From positions 558,001-622,000 of the forward strand of contig NZ_LT906446.1 in NCBI RefSeq assembly GCF_900187035.1: DNA of 64,000 nucleotides. Reading direction: 5' to 3'. The translations under genes and the position numbers were made by a program. Shown piece by piece: positions 30,671 to 40,509 of this stretch. This DNA comes from Megamonas hypermegale. Its GTDB lineage: Bacteria; Bacillota; Negativicutes; Selenomonadales; Selenomonadaceae. Positions within the stretch are counted from its first letter, which is position 1, and each line of letters begins with the position of its first letter. Under the pieces are notes generated by a model. The model worked only from the letters and a program-made list of their open reading frames with translations. It searched no databases and was not told the origin of the DNA.

Positions 30671-32440
30671 TTATTTTTTATTTAAATCGTAGTTTATAAT
30701 TGATTGAATTTGTTCTTCATCAGGTGTTACATACAATGTTTTATTATTAGTGAAGATAACAAAACCAGGTTTTGCACCAGATGGTTTTTTTACATATTTA
30801 CGCTGTACATAATCGACTGGAATTTTAGAAGAGTTACGAGCTTTGCTGAAATATCCTGCGATTTGGGCAGCTAAAAATATTGTATCTTCATCTACTTCAT
30901 CGCCTTTTGTATCGATGATGACATGAGAGCCAGGAATATCTTTTGTATGAAGCCATATATCATCGTTGTGTGCTACTTTGAAAGTCAGTTTATCATTTTG
31001 ATAGTTATTTTTGCCTACATATAAAATCATATCATTTGGCAATTTGAATTTATATGGTTTAGATGGAGCAACAGAGGCTTTTTTCTTTGTATCAGGTGGT
31101 ATAAAGCCTGCTTTTATCATTTCTTGCTTTATATCTTCAATATCAGAAAAAGTATTTACTGTATCAAGGGCGGCTTCAATGGATTGAGCATAATTTTTAT
31201 CGCGATGACATTGTTTAATCTGAATTTGTAACATTTCTTGAGAACGCTTTAATTTATCATATTTTTTATAATAAGCCTGTGCATTTTGAATTAATGTGAG
31301 TTTAGTATCAAGCGTAATTTTTATGAGTGCACCATTTTCGTCATAAATATTAGGTACAGAAATTTCTTTGTCTTTATGGTCTGTAAACTGATATTGGTAT
31401 GTCATTAAATTATCAGCTTTTATTTTTTGTTTTTCTGCTTTTTGCGCTTTAGAAAATTCTTCAGCAAGTATTTTTTCTTTTTTCACCAAGCGATTTATTT
31501 CATTATGAATGATTTTTAAATATGTGTCTTTTTCAGGAATTTTGTTGCTGTTCACAAAGTTCTTAGATTGTTCCATTAAATCATTCATTGTATCAAATGT
31601 CTGTACTGTAAATTTATTTTCAGGAAAAGTATGCAAGGCAAATGGTGTCATTGCTTTTATCTTTTGTTTTTTATCCAGGACAAGAGTTGGAGAAAATTCT
31701 TTTTGCAGATAACAAGATTTTATTTCATCAATGGCTTTTTGCAATGATTGAAAATCACTATTATCCATTTCTTTAATTAATAAATCATCGTATAATCCAG
31801 CAAGATAAATGACTTCCTGAACGCTAACAGGACCAAAACCGAGTGCACTAGCTAAAATTGCTTGATATAGGGTGCCTTCTTTATATATTTTTACGCGTTC
31901 AATAAAATCTTCGGAATTGGCATTTAATATATTTAATTTATCTTGAACAGGGGGTAATTCATATTGATGACCAGGCAGAACAGTGCGTACACGGTTATTA
32001 TTTTCACCGACTTTGCGGAAAGCATCAATAATAGTTCCATCTTGCATTAAAATTAAATTACTGTATTTTCCCATCAGTTCAGCAACTAGTGTTTTTGTTA
32101 TGATAACACCTTTAGGTCCTAATGTATCAATATCGATTAATGCCATGCGGTCAAGACCGTATTGACTGATTGAGGCAATGCGTCCGCCTTCGAGCTGTTT
32201 GCGTAAAACCATGCAAAAAACAGGTGGTTCAGGTGGATTTTCCGGTTGAACAGGTGTTATATTTACCATAGGGTTTTGAGGATTTATGGATAAATATAAA
32301 ATATGAGTTTGTCTTGGTTGACGTATATAAAAATATACATCTTGCTTATTTGGCTGACAAATGCGGTCAATGCGACCACCAGCGATTTTTTCATTTAATT
32401 CATCTATTAAAGGTTTTAAAGAAAAACCGTCTAAGCTCAT
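30671..32440 (-). CDS. rqcH: Rqc2-homolog RqcH (NFACT family, FbpA-like)
   Basis: Bacterial RqcH binds stalled 50S subunits with peptidyl-tRNA and adds an alanine tail that marks the peptide for breakdown; older notes call the family fibronectin-binding protein A. The 589 residues open MSLDGFSLKPLIDELNEKIAGGRIDRICQPNKQDVYFYIR, the NFACT-N domain; a helix-hairpin-helix and coiled-coil middle follow (about 300-440, Lys/Glu-rich), then the NFACT-R domain (LYVGKNNYQNDKLTFKVAHNDDIWLHTKDIPGSHVII, about 465-560). ATG behind AAGGAGC. Single gene on the minus strand. Confidence 0.93.
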   Translation of the reverse strand: MSLDGFSLKPLIDELNEKIAGGRIDRICQPNKQDVYFYIRQPRQTHILYLSINPQNPMVNITPVQPENPPEPPVFCMVLRKQLEGGRIASISQYGLDRMALIDIDTLGPKGVIITKTLVAELMGKYSNLILMQDGTIIDAFRKVGENNNRVRTVLPGHQYELPPVQDKLNILNANSEDFIERVKIYKEGTLYQAILASALGFGPVSVQEVIYLAGLYDDLLIKEMDNSDFQSLQKAIDEIKSCYLQKEFSPTLVLDKKQKIKAMTPFALHTFPENKFTVQTFDTMNDLMEQSKNFVNSNKIPEKDTYLKIIHNEINRLVKKEKILAEEFSKAQKAEKQKIKADNLMTYQYQFTDHKDKEISVPNIYDENGALIKITLDTKLTLIQNAQAYYKKYDKLKRSQEMLQIQIKQCHRDKNYAQSIEAALDTVNTFSDIEDIKQEMIKAGFIPPDTKKKASVAPSKPYKFKLPNDMILYVGKNNYQNDKLTFKVAHNDDIWLHTKDIPGSHVIIDTKGDEVDEDTIFLAAQIAGYFSKARNSSKIPVDYVQRKYVKKPSGAKPGFVIFTNNKTLYVTPDEEQIQSIINYDLNKK

Positions 32441-32722
32441 AAAAAATAGCTCCTTTCAGTATAATTTTATCGCAATTATATTGGTTGATTTTTAATTATT
32501 TAGATATTTTTATAGGAAAACTAAGCAGTATATTTATTTTAATGATTTTTTGATGTTGTGTAAATAGTGGTAGGTTTTCATCTAGGCATTTTTCGTCAAA
32601 AAATCAGCATTAATTGATGTATTATGAAAGAAAATAGATATGTACAATGTATTTAAGCAGGATTATTGATAATAAATAGCGAACTATATTTTAGTTATTT
32701 GTTATAAAATCTATATTGTTTG
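32441..32722. other. Intergenic stretch between rqcH and the dapF promoter
   Basis: About 280 AT-rich bases between two divergent genes. It must contain the rqcH promoter, but no single strong site stood out. No open frame, RNA gene or long hairpin was recognised. Confidence 0.45.
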
Positions 32723-32752
32723 TTGCAGACAATATATAAATTAAGGTAAAAT
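32723..32752 (+). promoter_or_regulatory. Probable promoter of dapF and the following operon
   Basis: TTGCAG at 32723-32728 and TAAAAT at 32747-32752 with an 18-base spacer, 28 bases before the dapF ATG. Confidence 0.5.
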
Positions 32753-32780
32753 CGTATATGATTTTAAGGAGGATTTTGTA

Positions 32781-33611
32781 ATGAAGTTTGATTTTGTTAA
32801 ATGGCAGGCTTGTGGAAATGATTTTGTACTGGTAAATGCGTTTAATGGTGAAGATGTGTCTGAAATCAGAAATAATGCCGAAAAAATCTGTGACCGTCAT
32901 TTTGGTGCAGGTGCAGATGGTGTTATTTTTATTTTGCCATCAAAAGTAGCAGATTTTCGCATGCAGATTATCAACAGCGATGGTAGTGAAGCTGAAATGT
33001 GTGGCAATGGTATTCGTTGTTTTGCTAAAGCTGTTTATGGTGCAGGGCTCACTACTAAGCGTAAATTTGCAGTAGAAACGGGAGCTGGCATCATCATTCC
33101 AGAAATTCAAGAAGATGGTACTGTTCATGTTGATATGGGAGAACCAATTTTGGAAGGTGACAAAATTCCAGTTGCTGGCTTTGGCAATGGAAAAGTAATC
33201 AATGAAGATATCATAGTTGATGGAAAAAATTATAAGATGACATGTGTATCTATGGGCAATCCACATTGTGTTGTCTTTGTAGATGATATCAACGAAATTA
33301 AATTGGATGAAATCGGTCCTAAATTTGAAACACATAGTGCTTTTCCACGTAAGACAAATACGGAATTTGTAGAAATTAAAAATGATGGTTATGTACGTAT
33401 GCGTGTTTGGGAACGTGGTGCTGGCATTACATTAGCATGTGGAACGGGTTCTTGTGCTACAGGTGTTGCATGCATGCTCAATAATTTGACTAAACGACAG
33501 ATACAAGTAGAACTTGATGGTGGTATACTTAAAATTGAATGGGCTGACAATAATCATATTTATATGACTGGCCCAGCTACAAAAGTATATGAAGCTAGAT
33601 GGGTTGATTAA
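32781..33611 (+). CDS. dapF: Diaminopimelate epimerase
   Basis: Interconverts LL- and meso-diaminopimelate, the precursor of lysine and of the peptidoglycan cross-link. PLP-independent enzyme with two active-site cysteines, seen here in EMCGNGIRCFAK (about 74) and in ACGTGSCATG (about 222). The 276 residues are normal. KWQACGNDFVLVN opens the protein. It receives the product of DapL (2796-4031). Perfect AAGGAGG site. It heads a set that continues with yicC, remA, gmk, rpoZ and coaBC with small gaps. Confidence 0.96.
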   Translation: MKFDFVKWQACGNDFVLVNAFNGEDVSEIRNNAEKICDRHFGAGADGVIFILPSKVADFRMQIINSDGSEAEMCGNGIRCFAKAVYGAGLTTKRKFAVETGAGIIIPEIQEDGTVHVDMGEPILEGDKIPVAGFGNGKVINEDIIVDGKNYKMTCVSMGNPHCVVFVDDINEIKLDEIGPKFETHSAFPRKTNTEFVEIKNDGYVRMRVWERGAGITLACGTGSCATGVACMLNNLTKRQIQVELDGGILKIEWADNNHIYMTGPATKVYEARWVD

Positions 33612-33622
33612 GGGGGATTAAT

Positions 33623-34519
33623 GTGCCAAGAAGTATGACTGGTTTTGGCAGTGCACAGTTTGATGATGGTAAATATAAAATCGGCGTAGAAATGAAAGCC
33701 GTAAATAATCGTTATCGTGATGTATCAGTGCGTATGCCAAATATGTTGCGTTCATTAGAGACGGATATTGTTGGTGTTTTGAACGAATATAATTTACGTG
33801 GTAAAATAGACATATATATAAATTTTGTTGATAATAGCGATAATAAAAAACAATTATCAGTTGACAGAAATTTATTAGTTGCGTATTATAGTAGCTTGCA
33901 GGAAATTGAAAATACGATAAAAAAAGCGTATAAAAAAAGTAAATTTGACAAGATTTCCTTGGTGGATTTAGCCTCTTATCCGGGAATTGTTAATGAAGAA
34001 GATGTACAGCTCAATTTAGAAGAAATAAAACCTTTATTGCTTAAAACGGTTAAAGAAGCTACAGAAGCCTTCGTTAAGATGAAAGAAATCGAAGGAGAAA
34101 ATCTCAAAAAAGATTTGACGAAACGCATAGCTGTAATTGCTGATTTAGTGGAAAAAATTCGTTTAGTTGCTCCAGAAAGATTGGTTAATTATCGCAATCA
34201 TTTAATGGAAGTATTGAATGGACTTTTGGCGGAAACAGATATTGAGGAAAGTCGCGTTATTCAAGAATGTGCTATAATGGCTGACAAAATAGATATTACA
34301 GAAGAGCTTGTACGCATGGACAGTCATTTACAACAGTTTGGCGAAAGTTTAAATGCCAAAGGTAATATCGGCAGAAAAATGGATTTCATTGTACAAGAGA
34401 TGAATCGCGAAACGAATACAATGGCATCGAAAGCTAATAATGCTAATATCGCTAAATTAGTAGTAGAAATAAAAGGCGAATTAGAAAAGATACGTGAACA
34501 AATCCAAAATATTGAATAA
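33623..34519 (+). CDS. yicC: YicC-family endoribonuclease
   Basis: YicC proteins are stress-related RNases in which N- and C-terminal domains form a hexamer. The GTG start follows GGGGGATT and yields [39 protein letters not shown], the conserved YicC opening. The 298 residues are normal, ending in the conserved [23 protein letters not shown] ... [11 protein letters not shown] segment. It precedes remA and gmk, the standard Firmicute order. Activity in this organism is inferred from the family. Confidence 0.93.
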   Translation: MPRSMTGFGSAQFDDGKYKIGVEMKAVNNRYRDVSVRMPNMLRSLETDIVGVLNEYNLRGKIDIYINFVDNSDNKKQLSVDRNLLVAYYSSLQEIENTIKKAYKKSKFDKISLVDLASYPGIVNEEDVQLNLEEIKPLLLKTVKEATEAFVKMKEIEGENLKKDLTKRIAVIADLVEKIRLVAPERLVNYRNHLMEVLNGLLAETDIEESRVIQECAIMADKIDITEELVRMDSHLQQFGESLNAKGNIGRKMDFIVQEMNRETNTMASKANNANIAKLVVEIKGELEKIREQIQNIE

Positions 34520-34542
34520 CCATTAAAGGTGAAGCTGTAATA

Positions 34543-34803
34543 ATGAAAGTTAATTTGATTAACATTGGTTATGGTAATATCGTAGCCGCTAACAGAATTA
34601 TTTCCATAATTGGCCCAGAGTCAGCACCTGTGAAGAGAATTATTCAAGATGCAAAAGAAGCCAAAAATTTAATAGATGCAACATTTGGCAAGAAGACTCG
34701 TTCTGTGATTATCATGGACAGCGGACATGTCATATTATCTGCTGTACAGCCAGAAACAGTGGCCAGCCGAATTAATATTGAAATAAGAAGAGAAAAGGAT
34801 TAA
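34543..34803 (+). CDS. remA: RemA-like DNA-binding regulator (DUF370)
   Basis: The 86-residue protein opens [34 protein letters not shown] and contains the [28 protein letters not shown] signature of RemA/DUF370. In Bacillus RemA binds DNA as a ring-like oligomer and activates extracellular-matrix and osmoprotection genes; the target here is unknown. It lies between yicC and gmk, as in most Firmicutes, and ends 4 bases before gmk, so it is co-transcribed. Confidence 0.92.
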   Translation: MKVNLINIGYGNIVAANRIISIIGPESAPVKRIIQDAKEAKNLIDATFGKKTRSVIIMDSGHVILSAVQPETVASRINIEIRREKD

Positions 34804-34807
34804 AACG

Positions 34808-35428
34808 ATGAGTAAAAAAAAGGGGAATTTGATAGTCATTTCTGGACCATCAGGTACAGGAAAAGGGACAGTTTGCAAACAATTATTGCAAAAGCATAGT
34901 GAAATAGCATATTCTATTTCAGCAACTACTCGTGCGCCACGCGTAGGCGAAGTTAATGGTAAAGACTATTGGTTTTTATCAAAAGAAGAATTTCAACAGA
35001 TGATTAATGAAAATAAACTTTTGGAATGGGCAGAAGTTTATGGTAATTATTATGGTACACCAGTGGAAAAAGTGCGCGAAGTATTAGAAAGTGGCCGTGA
35101 TATGCTACTTGAAATCGATACAAAAGGTGCATTAAATGTGCAGAAAATCTTTTTAAAAGAAGCTACATTTATATTTTTAATTCCACCATCTTTAAAAGAA
35201 CTCGAAAAACGCATTCGCGGTCGTGGCAAAGATTCTGAAGAAGCAATTGTACGCCGTCTTGATGAAGCTGTAGGCGAAATCTCACGTGGCAATAATTATG
35301 ATTATATTATTGTAAATGATGTAGTCGATGATGTAGTTAGAAAAATCGAATATATTATTGAAGCAGAACGCTGTGCAGTGTATAATAATTTAGATAAGCT
35401 ACAAGAGCTTATGAATGAAAAAAAGTAA
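34808..35428 (+). CDS. gmk: Guanylate kinase
   Basis: Phosphorylates GMP to GDP. 206 residues with the P-loop GPSGTGKGT at about 12-20, the GMP-binding stretch STTRAPRVGEVNGKDYWFLS and the lid/core region IPPSLKELEKRIRGRGKDSEEAIVRRL. Normal length. It begins 4 bases after remA; rpoZ follows 27 bases later. The gmk-rpoZ pairing is widespread in bacteria. Confidence 0.97.
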   Translation: MSKKKGNLIVISGPSGTGKGTVCKQLLQKHSEIAYSISATTRAPRVGEVNGKDYWFLSKEEFQQMINENKLLEWAEVYGNYYGTPVEKVREVLESGRDMLLEIDTKGALNVQKIFLKEATFIFLIPPSLKELEKRIRGRGKDSEEAIVRRLDEAVGEISRGNNYDYIIVNDVVDDVVRKIEYIIEAERCAVYNNLDKLQELMNEKK

Positions 35429-35455
35429 AATGATTTAAAAAGGAGAGGATTTATA

Positions 35456-35665
35456 ATGGATATTGTACATCCTTCTATGGACCAACTTTTACCAAAAGTT
35501 GATAGTAAATACACATTAGTGGTATTAGCAGCAAAAAGAGCTAGACAAATTTTAACAGGTTCTCCTGTAAAATCCCAATTACAATCTCACAAAGATGTAA
35601 CAAATGCTCTTGAAGAAATTGCTGAAGATAAAATCACTTATAAACGTGAAAAAAAAGCATTATAA
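35456..35665 (+). CDS. rpoZ: RNA polymerase omega subunit
   Basis: A 69-residue omega subunit, which helps assemble and stabilise the RNA polymerase beta' subunit. VHPSMDQLLPKVDSKYTLVVLAAKRARQI carries the conserved KYxLVxxAAKRARQ motif; the tail is ITYKREKKAL. It follows gmk and precedes coaBC by 14 bases, the usual order. Strong AAGGAGAGG site. Confidence 0.95.
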   Translation: MDIVHPSMDQLLPKVDSKYTLVVLAAKRARQILTGSPVKSQLQSHKDVTNALEEIAEDKITYKREKKAL

Positions 35666-35679
35666 TAAGGGGCTAAAAA

Positions 35680-36894
35680 ATGCTGAAAGATAAAAATGTC
35701 TTGTTGGCTGTTTGCGGTGGGATAGCTGTCTATAAAGTTATAGAAGTTGCCAGTCGTCTGCGCAAAGCAGGGGCTAATGTGCATGTAGTCATGACAAAAG
35801 AGGCTACTAATTTCGTAACACCACTCACATTTCAAGAAATCAGTGGCAATCCTGTCAATGTTTCTATGTGGGAAAAAGTTACAAATTGGAATGTTGAACA
35901 TATTGCATTGGCTAATTTAGCTGACTTAGTGCTCGTTGCACCAGCTACAGCCAATATAATTGGTAAAATTGCTGGTGGCATAGCTGATGATATGCTTTCT
36001 ACAGTTATCATGGCAACAAAAGCACCTGTATTATTAGCACCAGCTATGAATAGCAATATGTATACAAATCCAATAACACAGCGCAACTTGGATACTTTAC
36101 GTCAATTTAATTACAAAATAATTGAGCCAGCTAGTGGTCATCTTGCTTGTGGTGTAAATGGTATAGGAAGATTGCCAGAAGCTGTAGACTTATTCCATGA
36201 AGTAGAAGATTATTTTGCTAAAATGGATAAGAAGCAATCGCTTGCAGGTAAAAAAGTAATAGTAAGTGCAGCAGGCACTAGAGAACCGATTGACCCAGTG
36301 CGCTATATTAGCAATCGTTCTAGTGGAAAAATGGGGTATGCCATAGCTGAGGAAGCAGCACAGCGCGGAGCTGATGTAGTGCTCGTTTCAGGCATTACTA
36401 ATCTTCCTGCACCGGAAAATGTAAAAGTGATTAAAGTAGAGTCTGCACGCGATATGCAGAGCAATATTGAGCAGTATTTTCCAGATAGCGATATAACAAT
36501 CATGGCAGCAGCTGTATCTGATTATCGTGTAAAAGAAGTTGCTGAGCAGAAAATTAAAAAATCTGATGAAGTTATGACAATAGAACTCGTCAAAAATCCA
36601 GATATTTTAAAAGGTCTTGGTGAAAAGAAGACGGATAAACAGTTTTTAGTAGGCTTTGCTGCTGAAACGCAAAATGTTTTAGAATATGCGCAAGGAAAAT
36701 TACAACGTAAAAACTTGGATATGATTGTGGCAAATGATGTAAGTCAAGCACAAGCAGGTTTTAATGTTGATACAAATATTGCTAAGATTATCACACGTGA
36801 TGGGCAAATAAAACAAGCACCATTGATGAAAAAAACAGAACTTGCTCAATTAATTTTTGATATAATTGAAGAAAAAATGAATATAAAAGCTTAA
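35680..36894 (+). CDS. coaBC: Bifunctional CoaBC (4'-phosphopantothenoylcysteine synthetase/decarboxylase)
   Basis: Catalyses two steps of coenzyme A synthesis: joining cysteine to phosphopantothenate (CoaB) and decarboxylating the product with FMN (CoaC). The 404 residues comprise the N-terminal CoaC flavoprotein (about 1-180: VLLAVCGGIAVYKVIEVASRLRKAG, His in NVEHIALANLAD, PAMNSNMYTNPITQRN, catalytic Cys in SGHLACGVNGIGRLPE) and the C-terminal CoaB domain (AAGTREPIDPVRYISNRSSGKMGYAIAEEA, SDYR, FAAETQN). Last gene of the dapF-yicC-remA-gmk-rpoZ-coaBC group; the usual next gene priA is not here. Confidence 0.96.
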   Translation: MLKDKNVLLAVCGGIAVYKVIEVASRLRKAGANVHVVMTKEATNFVTPLTFQEISGNPVNVSMWEKVTNWNVEHIALANLADLVLVAPATANIIGKIAGGIADDMLSTVIMATKAPVLLAPAMNSNMYTNPITQRNLDTLRQFNYKIIEPASGHLACGVNGIGRLPEAVDLFHEVEDYFAKMDKKQSLAGKKVIVSAAGTREPIDPVRYISNRSSGKMGYAIAEEAAQRGADVVLVSGITNLPAPENVKVIKVESARDMQSNIEQYFPDSDITIMAAAVSDYRVKEVAEQKIKKSDEVMTIELVKNPDILKGLGEKKTDKQFLVGFAAETQNVLEYAQGKLQRKNLDMIVANDVSQAQAGFNVDTNIAKIITRDGQIKQAPLMKKTELAQLIFDIIEEKMNIKA

Positions 36895-36908
36895 AGTATA
36901 CTTATTAG

Positions 36909-36947
36909 AAATTTATTGTCTAGAGATAGGCAATAAATTTTTTTTTA
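36909..36947 (+). terminator. Terminator of coaBC
   Basis: AAATTTATTG (36909-36918) pairs with CAATAAATTT (36931-36940), followed by a T-rich run. Confidence 0.8.
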
Positions 36948-36968
36948 TTTTTAACATGGTAATAAATC

Positions 36969-36977
36969 TGCTATAAT
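36969..36977 (+). promoter_or_regulatory. Extended -10 promoter of the M18 aminopeptidase gene
   Basis: TGCTATAAT, 43 bases before the ATG at 37021. Confidence 0.55.
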
Positions 36978-37020
36978 ATCTATATTATGTATTTAAAATT
37001 ATTTTAAAGAGGTAATTTTT

Positions 37021-38424
37021 ATGGCTAAAAAGAAAGATAAACAATCATTGAAAAAAGATATATGGAATAATTATTCTGCTAGTGAAAAAAAAGCATTAGA
37101 AAAACTTTGTCTTAATTATCGTAATTTTTTAAGCCAATGCAAAACAGAACGTGAATGTGTAAAAGAAATCATTGCTCAAGCTGAAAGTTGTGGATATAAA
37201 GATTTAAACACTATTTTAGCTAACAATGAAACACTTCAAACTGGTGATAAAGTTTATGCTGTTTGCATGAAAAAATCTGTAGCTTTATTCAATATTGGTA
37301 GCGAACCTATGGAAAACGGCATGAATATTCTCGGTGCTCATATAGATAGCCCACGCCTTGATATTAAACAAAATCCACTTTATGAAGATGGTGGACTTGC
37401 TTATATGGATACACATTATTATGGTGGTATTAAAAAATATCAGTGGGTTACTGTACCGCTTGCTATTCATGGTGTAGTTGTAAAAAAAGATGGAACAGTT
37501 GTTGATGTTGTCATCGGGGAAGATGAAGCTGACCCAGTATTTTGCGTTACAGATTTGTTAGTTCACTTATCTCAAGAACAGATGCAGAAAAATGCTGCTA
37601 AAGTTATAGAAGGTGAAAATCTCGATATCCTTGTGGGTACAATTCCACTTAAAGATACAGAAAAAGAAGCTGTTAAAGCAAATGTTTTGAAAATCGTTGG
37701 CAAAAAATACGATTTTGAAGAAGAAGATTTCCTTTCTGCTGAATTGGAAGTTGTTCCAGCTGGTAAAGCGCGTGAACTTGGTTTTGACCGCAGTATGATT
37801 ATCTCTTATGGTCAAGATGATAGAGTTTGTGCATATACTTCTCTTGTAGCTATGCTTGAAACAAAGACAATGAAACGCACATCATGCTGCCTTTTAGTTG
37901 ATAAAGAAGAAATCGGTTCTGTTGGTGCAACAGGAATGCAATCTCGTTTCTTTGAAAATACATTAGCTGAAATCTTGAATTTACTTGGACAATACAGTGA
38001 TTTATCATTAAGACGTTGCCTTGCTAATTCTAAAATGCTTTCTTCTGATGTAACATCTGCTTATGATGCTTTATACAAATCTTCTTTTGATATGAAAAAT
38101 ATTGCATATCTCGGTCATGGCATGGCATTTAATAAATTTACAGGTGCTCGTGGTAAATCTGGTTCTAATGATGCAAATGCTGAATATCTCGGCAATATTC
38201 GTTCTATCATGGACAAAAATAATGTATCTATTCAGTTCTCTGAACTTGGTCGCGTTGACCTTGGCGGTGGCGGAACTATAGCGTATATCATGGCTCTTTA
38301 TGGTATGCAGGTAATTGATAGTGGTGTAGCTGTACTCAATATGCACGCTCCATGGGAAATCACTAGTAAAATTGATGTGTATGAAACTAAAAAAGGTTAT
38401 AGTGCTTTCTTAAAAGATGCATAA
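37021..38424 (+). CDS. M18-family aminopeptidase
   Basis: A zinc aminopeptidase of family M18 (aspartyl aminopeptidase-like), which releases N-terminal acidic or other residues from peptides in the cytosol. The 467 residues show the metal-site motifs: GAHIDSPRLDIKQNPLYED (His-x-Asp, about 105), the Asp in YGQDDRVCA, the Glu pair in DKEEIGSVGATGMQ, and the His near the end in LNMHAPWEITSKIDV. KDTHYYGG-like and DLGGGGTIAY segments also match the family. Good AAGAGGTA site; monocistronic. Confidence 0.93.
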   Translation: MAKKKDKQSLKKDIWNNYSASEKKALEKLCLNYRNFLSQCKTERECVKEIIAQAESCGYKDLNTILANNETLQTGDKVYAVCMKKSVALFNIGSEPMENGMNILGAHIDSPRLDIKQNPLYEDGGLAYMDTHYYGGIKKYQWVTVPLAIHGVVVKKDGTVVDVVIGEDEADPVFCVTDLLVHLSQEQMQKNAAKVIEGENLDILVGTIPLKDTEKEAVKANVLKIVGKKYDFEEEDFLSAELEVVPAGKARELGFDRSMIISYGQDDRVCAYTSLVAMLETKTMKRTSCCLLVDKEEIGSVGATGMQSRFFENTLAEILNLLGQYSDLSLRRCLANSKMLSSDVTSAYDALYKSSFDMKNIAYLGHGMAFNKFTGARGKSGSNDANAEYLGNIRSIMDKNNVSIQFSELGRVDLGGGGTIAYIMALYGMQVIDSGVAVLNMHAPWEITSKIDVYETKKGYSAFLKDA

Positions 38425-38452
38425 TATTATAGAAATAAATTAGTTGGATTAT

Positions 38453-38547
38453 AAAAAGAGATAGATATTGTTTGAACTACACCCTAAAATTTGGACATAA
38501 AAACAATTTTTAGGGTGTATATCATGTATTATCTATCTCTTTTTTTG
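38453..38547 (+). terminator. Terminator with an IS3-end-like hairpin nested in its loop
   Basis: The outer arms (38453-38467 and 38530-38544) pair perfectly over 15 bases, AAAAAGAGATAGATA with its complement, and end in a T run, a normal terminator. The 62-base loop holds a second hairpin: TACACCCTAAAA (38478-38489) with TTTTAGGGTGTA (38508-38519), and the left side GAACTACACCCTAAAATTTG matches the pattern of IS3-family inverted repeats. Confidence 0.8.
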
Positions 38548-39485
<938 letters not shown>

Positions 39486-39486
39486 T

Positions 39487-40044
39487 ATGGTAAAAGACGT
39501 AATAAAAACACAAGAAGAACGTATGAAAAAAGCTGTTACAGCTGCAAGAGGCGAATTTGCATCTCTTCGTGCAGGTCGTGCAACTCCTGCACTTTTAGAT
39601 AAAGTTTCTGTAGAATACTATGGCTCTTTAGTTCCTGTTAATCAGGTAGCAAATATTTCTGTACCAGAACCTAGAATGATTGTTATTCAGCCTTGGGAAA
39701 AAACTATGTTACATGAAATTGAAAAAGCTATTACTAAATCTGATTTAGGTTTAAGCCCTAACAGTGATGGTAGTGTTATTCGCTTAAATATTCCACAGCT
39801 CACAGAAGACCGTCGTAAAGATTTAGTTAAGACTTTAAATAAACGCGCTGAAGAATCTAAAGTTGCTGTTCGTAATATCCGTCGTGATGCTAATGACGCT
39901 ATTAAAAAATTAGAAAAAGCTAAATCTATAACAGAAGATGAAGCTAAAAAAGGTCAAGAAGATGTACAGAAAATCGTTGACAAATACATCAAAGAAATAG
40001 ATGCTGCTAGAGCAGAAAAAGAAAAAGAAATAATGGAAGTATAA
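39487..40044 (+). CDS. frr: Ribosome recycling factor
   Basis: Splits post-termination ribosomes with EF-G. The start is ATG 39487 ([13 protein letters not shown]), directly after the pyrH stop; the longer frame from 39469 overlaps pyrH. The 185 residues are normal, with the three-helix bundle sequences ([70 protein letters not shown]). Its likely site GGAGG is at the end of pyrH. It is followed by two tiny genes that seem to share its transcript. Confidence 0.97.
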   Translation: MVKDVIKTQEERMKKAVTAARGEFASLRAGRATPALLDKVSVEYYGSLVPVNQVANISVPEPRMIVIQPWEKTMLHEIEKAITKSDLGLSPNSDGSVIRLNIPQLTEDRRKDLVKTLNKRAEESKVAVRNIRRDANDAIKKLEKAKSITEDEAKKGQEDVQKIVDKYIKEIDAARAEKEKEIMEV

Positions 40045-40049
40045 TAATT

Positions 40050-40253
40050 ATGGAATATGTAGGATTACCTGCTATTGATGTTATTGAAAGATTAAATGCT
40101 AATAATGTAAAATTTAAGATAAATTATACTGTGCCGATAAAAGGCTATTTTAAAGTTGACCCTGATAAATTGTATATTATTAGAGTGAGAAAATTAGAAG
40201 ATGATATTTTAGAGCTTACTGCTGCTGCTAAAATGCGAAAGGAGGTGTCCTAG
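40050..40253 (+). CDS. Small conserved-looking protein of unknown function
   Basis: 67 residues, beginning 5 bases after frr and ending directly before the ferredoxin ATG (its last codons supply that gene's GGAGGTG site). The first part (GLPAIDVIERLNANNVKFKINYTVPI) recalls a PASTA-like or other beta-alpha motif, and the rest (YIIRVRKLEDDILELTAAAKMRKEV) is charged. No signal peptide or membrane segment. Position between frr and fdx suggests co-expression, and a role alongside the ferredoxin is possible but only inferred. No family recognised. Confidence 0.65.
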   Translation: MEYVGLPAIDVIERLNANNVKFKINYTVPIKGYFKVDPDKLYIIRVRKLEDDILELTAAAKMRKEVS

Positions 40254-40421
40254 ATGGCTTATAAAATTACTGACGAATGTATTTCTTGCGGTGCTTGCGC
40301 TGGTACTTGTCCTGTAGGTGCAATTTCTGAAGGCGAAAACCATTATGAAATTGACCCAGATATGTGCGTTGAATGTGGTGCATGTCAAGCTGGCTGCCCT
40401 GCAGGTGCTATTGAAGCATAA
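40254..40421 (+). CDS. fdx: 2[4Fe-4S] ferredoxin
   Basis: A 55-residue clostridial-type ferredoxin that would carry low-potential electrons between cytosolic oxidoreductases. Two cluster motifs are complete: CISCGACAGTCP (about 9-20) and CVECGACQAGCP (about 38-49), each CxxCxxCxxxCP. It begins MAYKITDECISCGAC, typical of the family. A strong GGAGGTG lies in the end of the previous gene and a terminator follows at 40436. Likely co-transcribed with pyrH-frr. Confidence 0.95.
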   Translation: MAYKITDECISCGACAGTCPVGAISEGENHYEIDPDMCVECGACQAGCPAGAIEA

Positions 40422-40435
40422 TTATTTTTCATGCG

Positions 40436-40470
40436 TAGCCCCTCTATTATTAATTAAGAGGGGCTAGTTT
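40436..40470 (+). terminator. Terminator after the ferredoxin gene
   Basis: TAGCCCCTCT pairs with AGAGGGGCTA (40436-40445 with 40457-40466), then GTTT. The T tract is short, so it is a likely but not perfect terminator. Confidence 0.75.
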
Positions 40471-40509
40471 ATTATATTAGTAAATTTATGTAAGAGGAGT
40501 AATAAGGAA

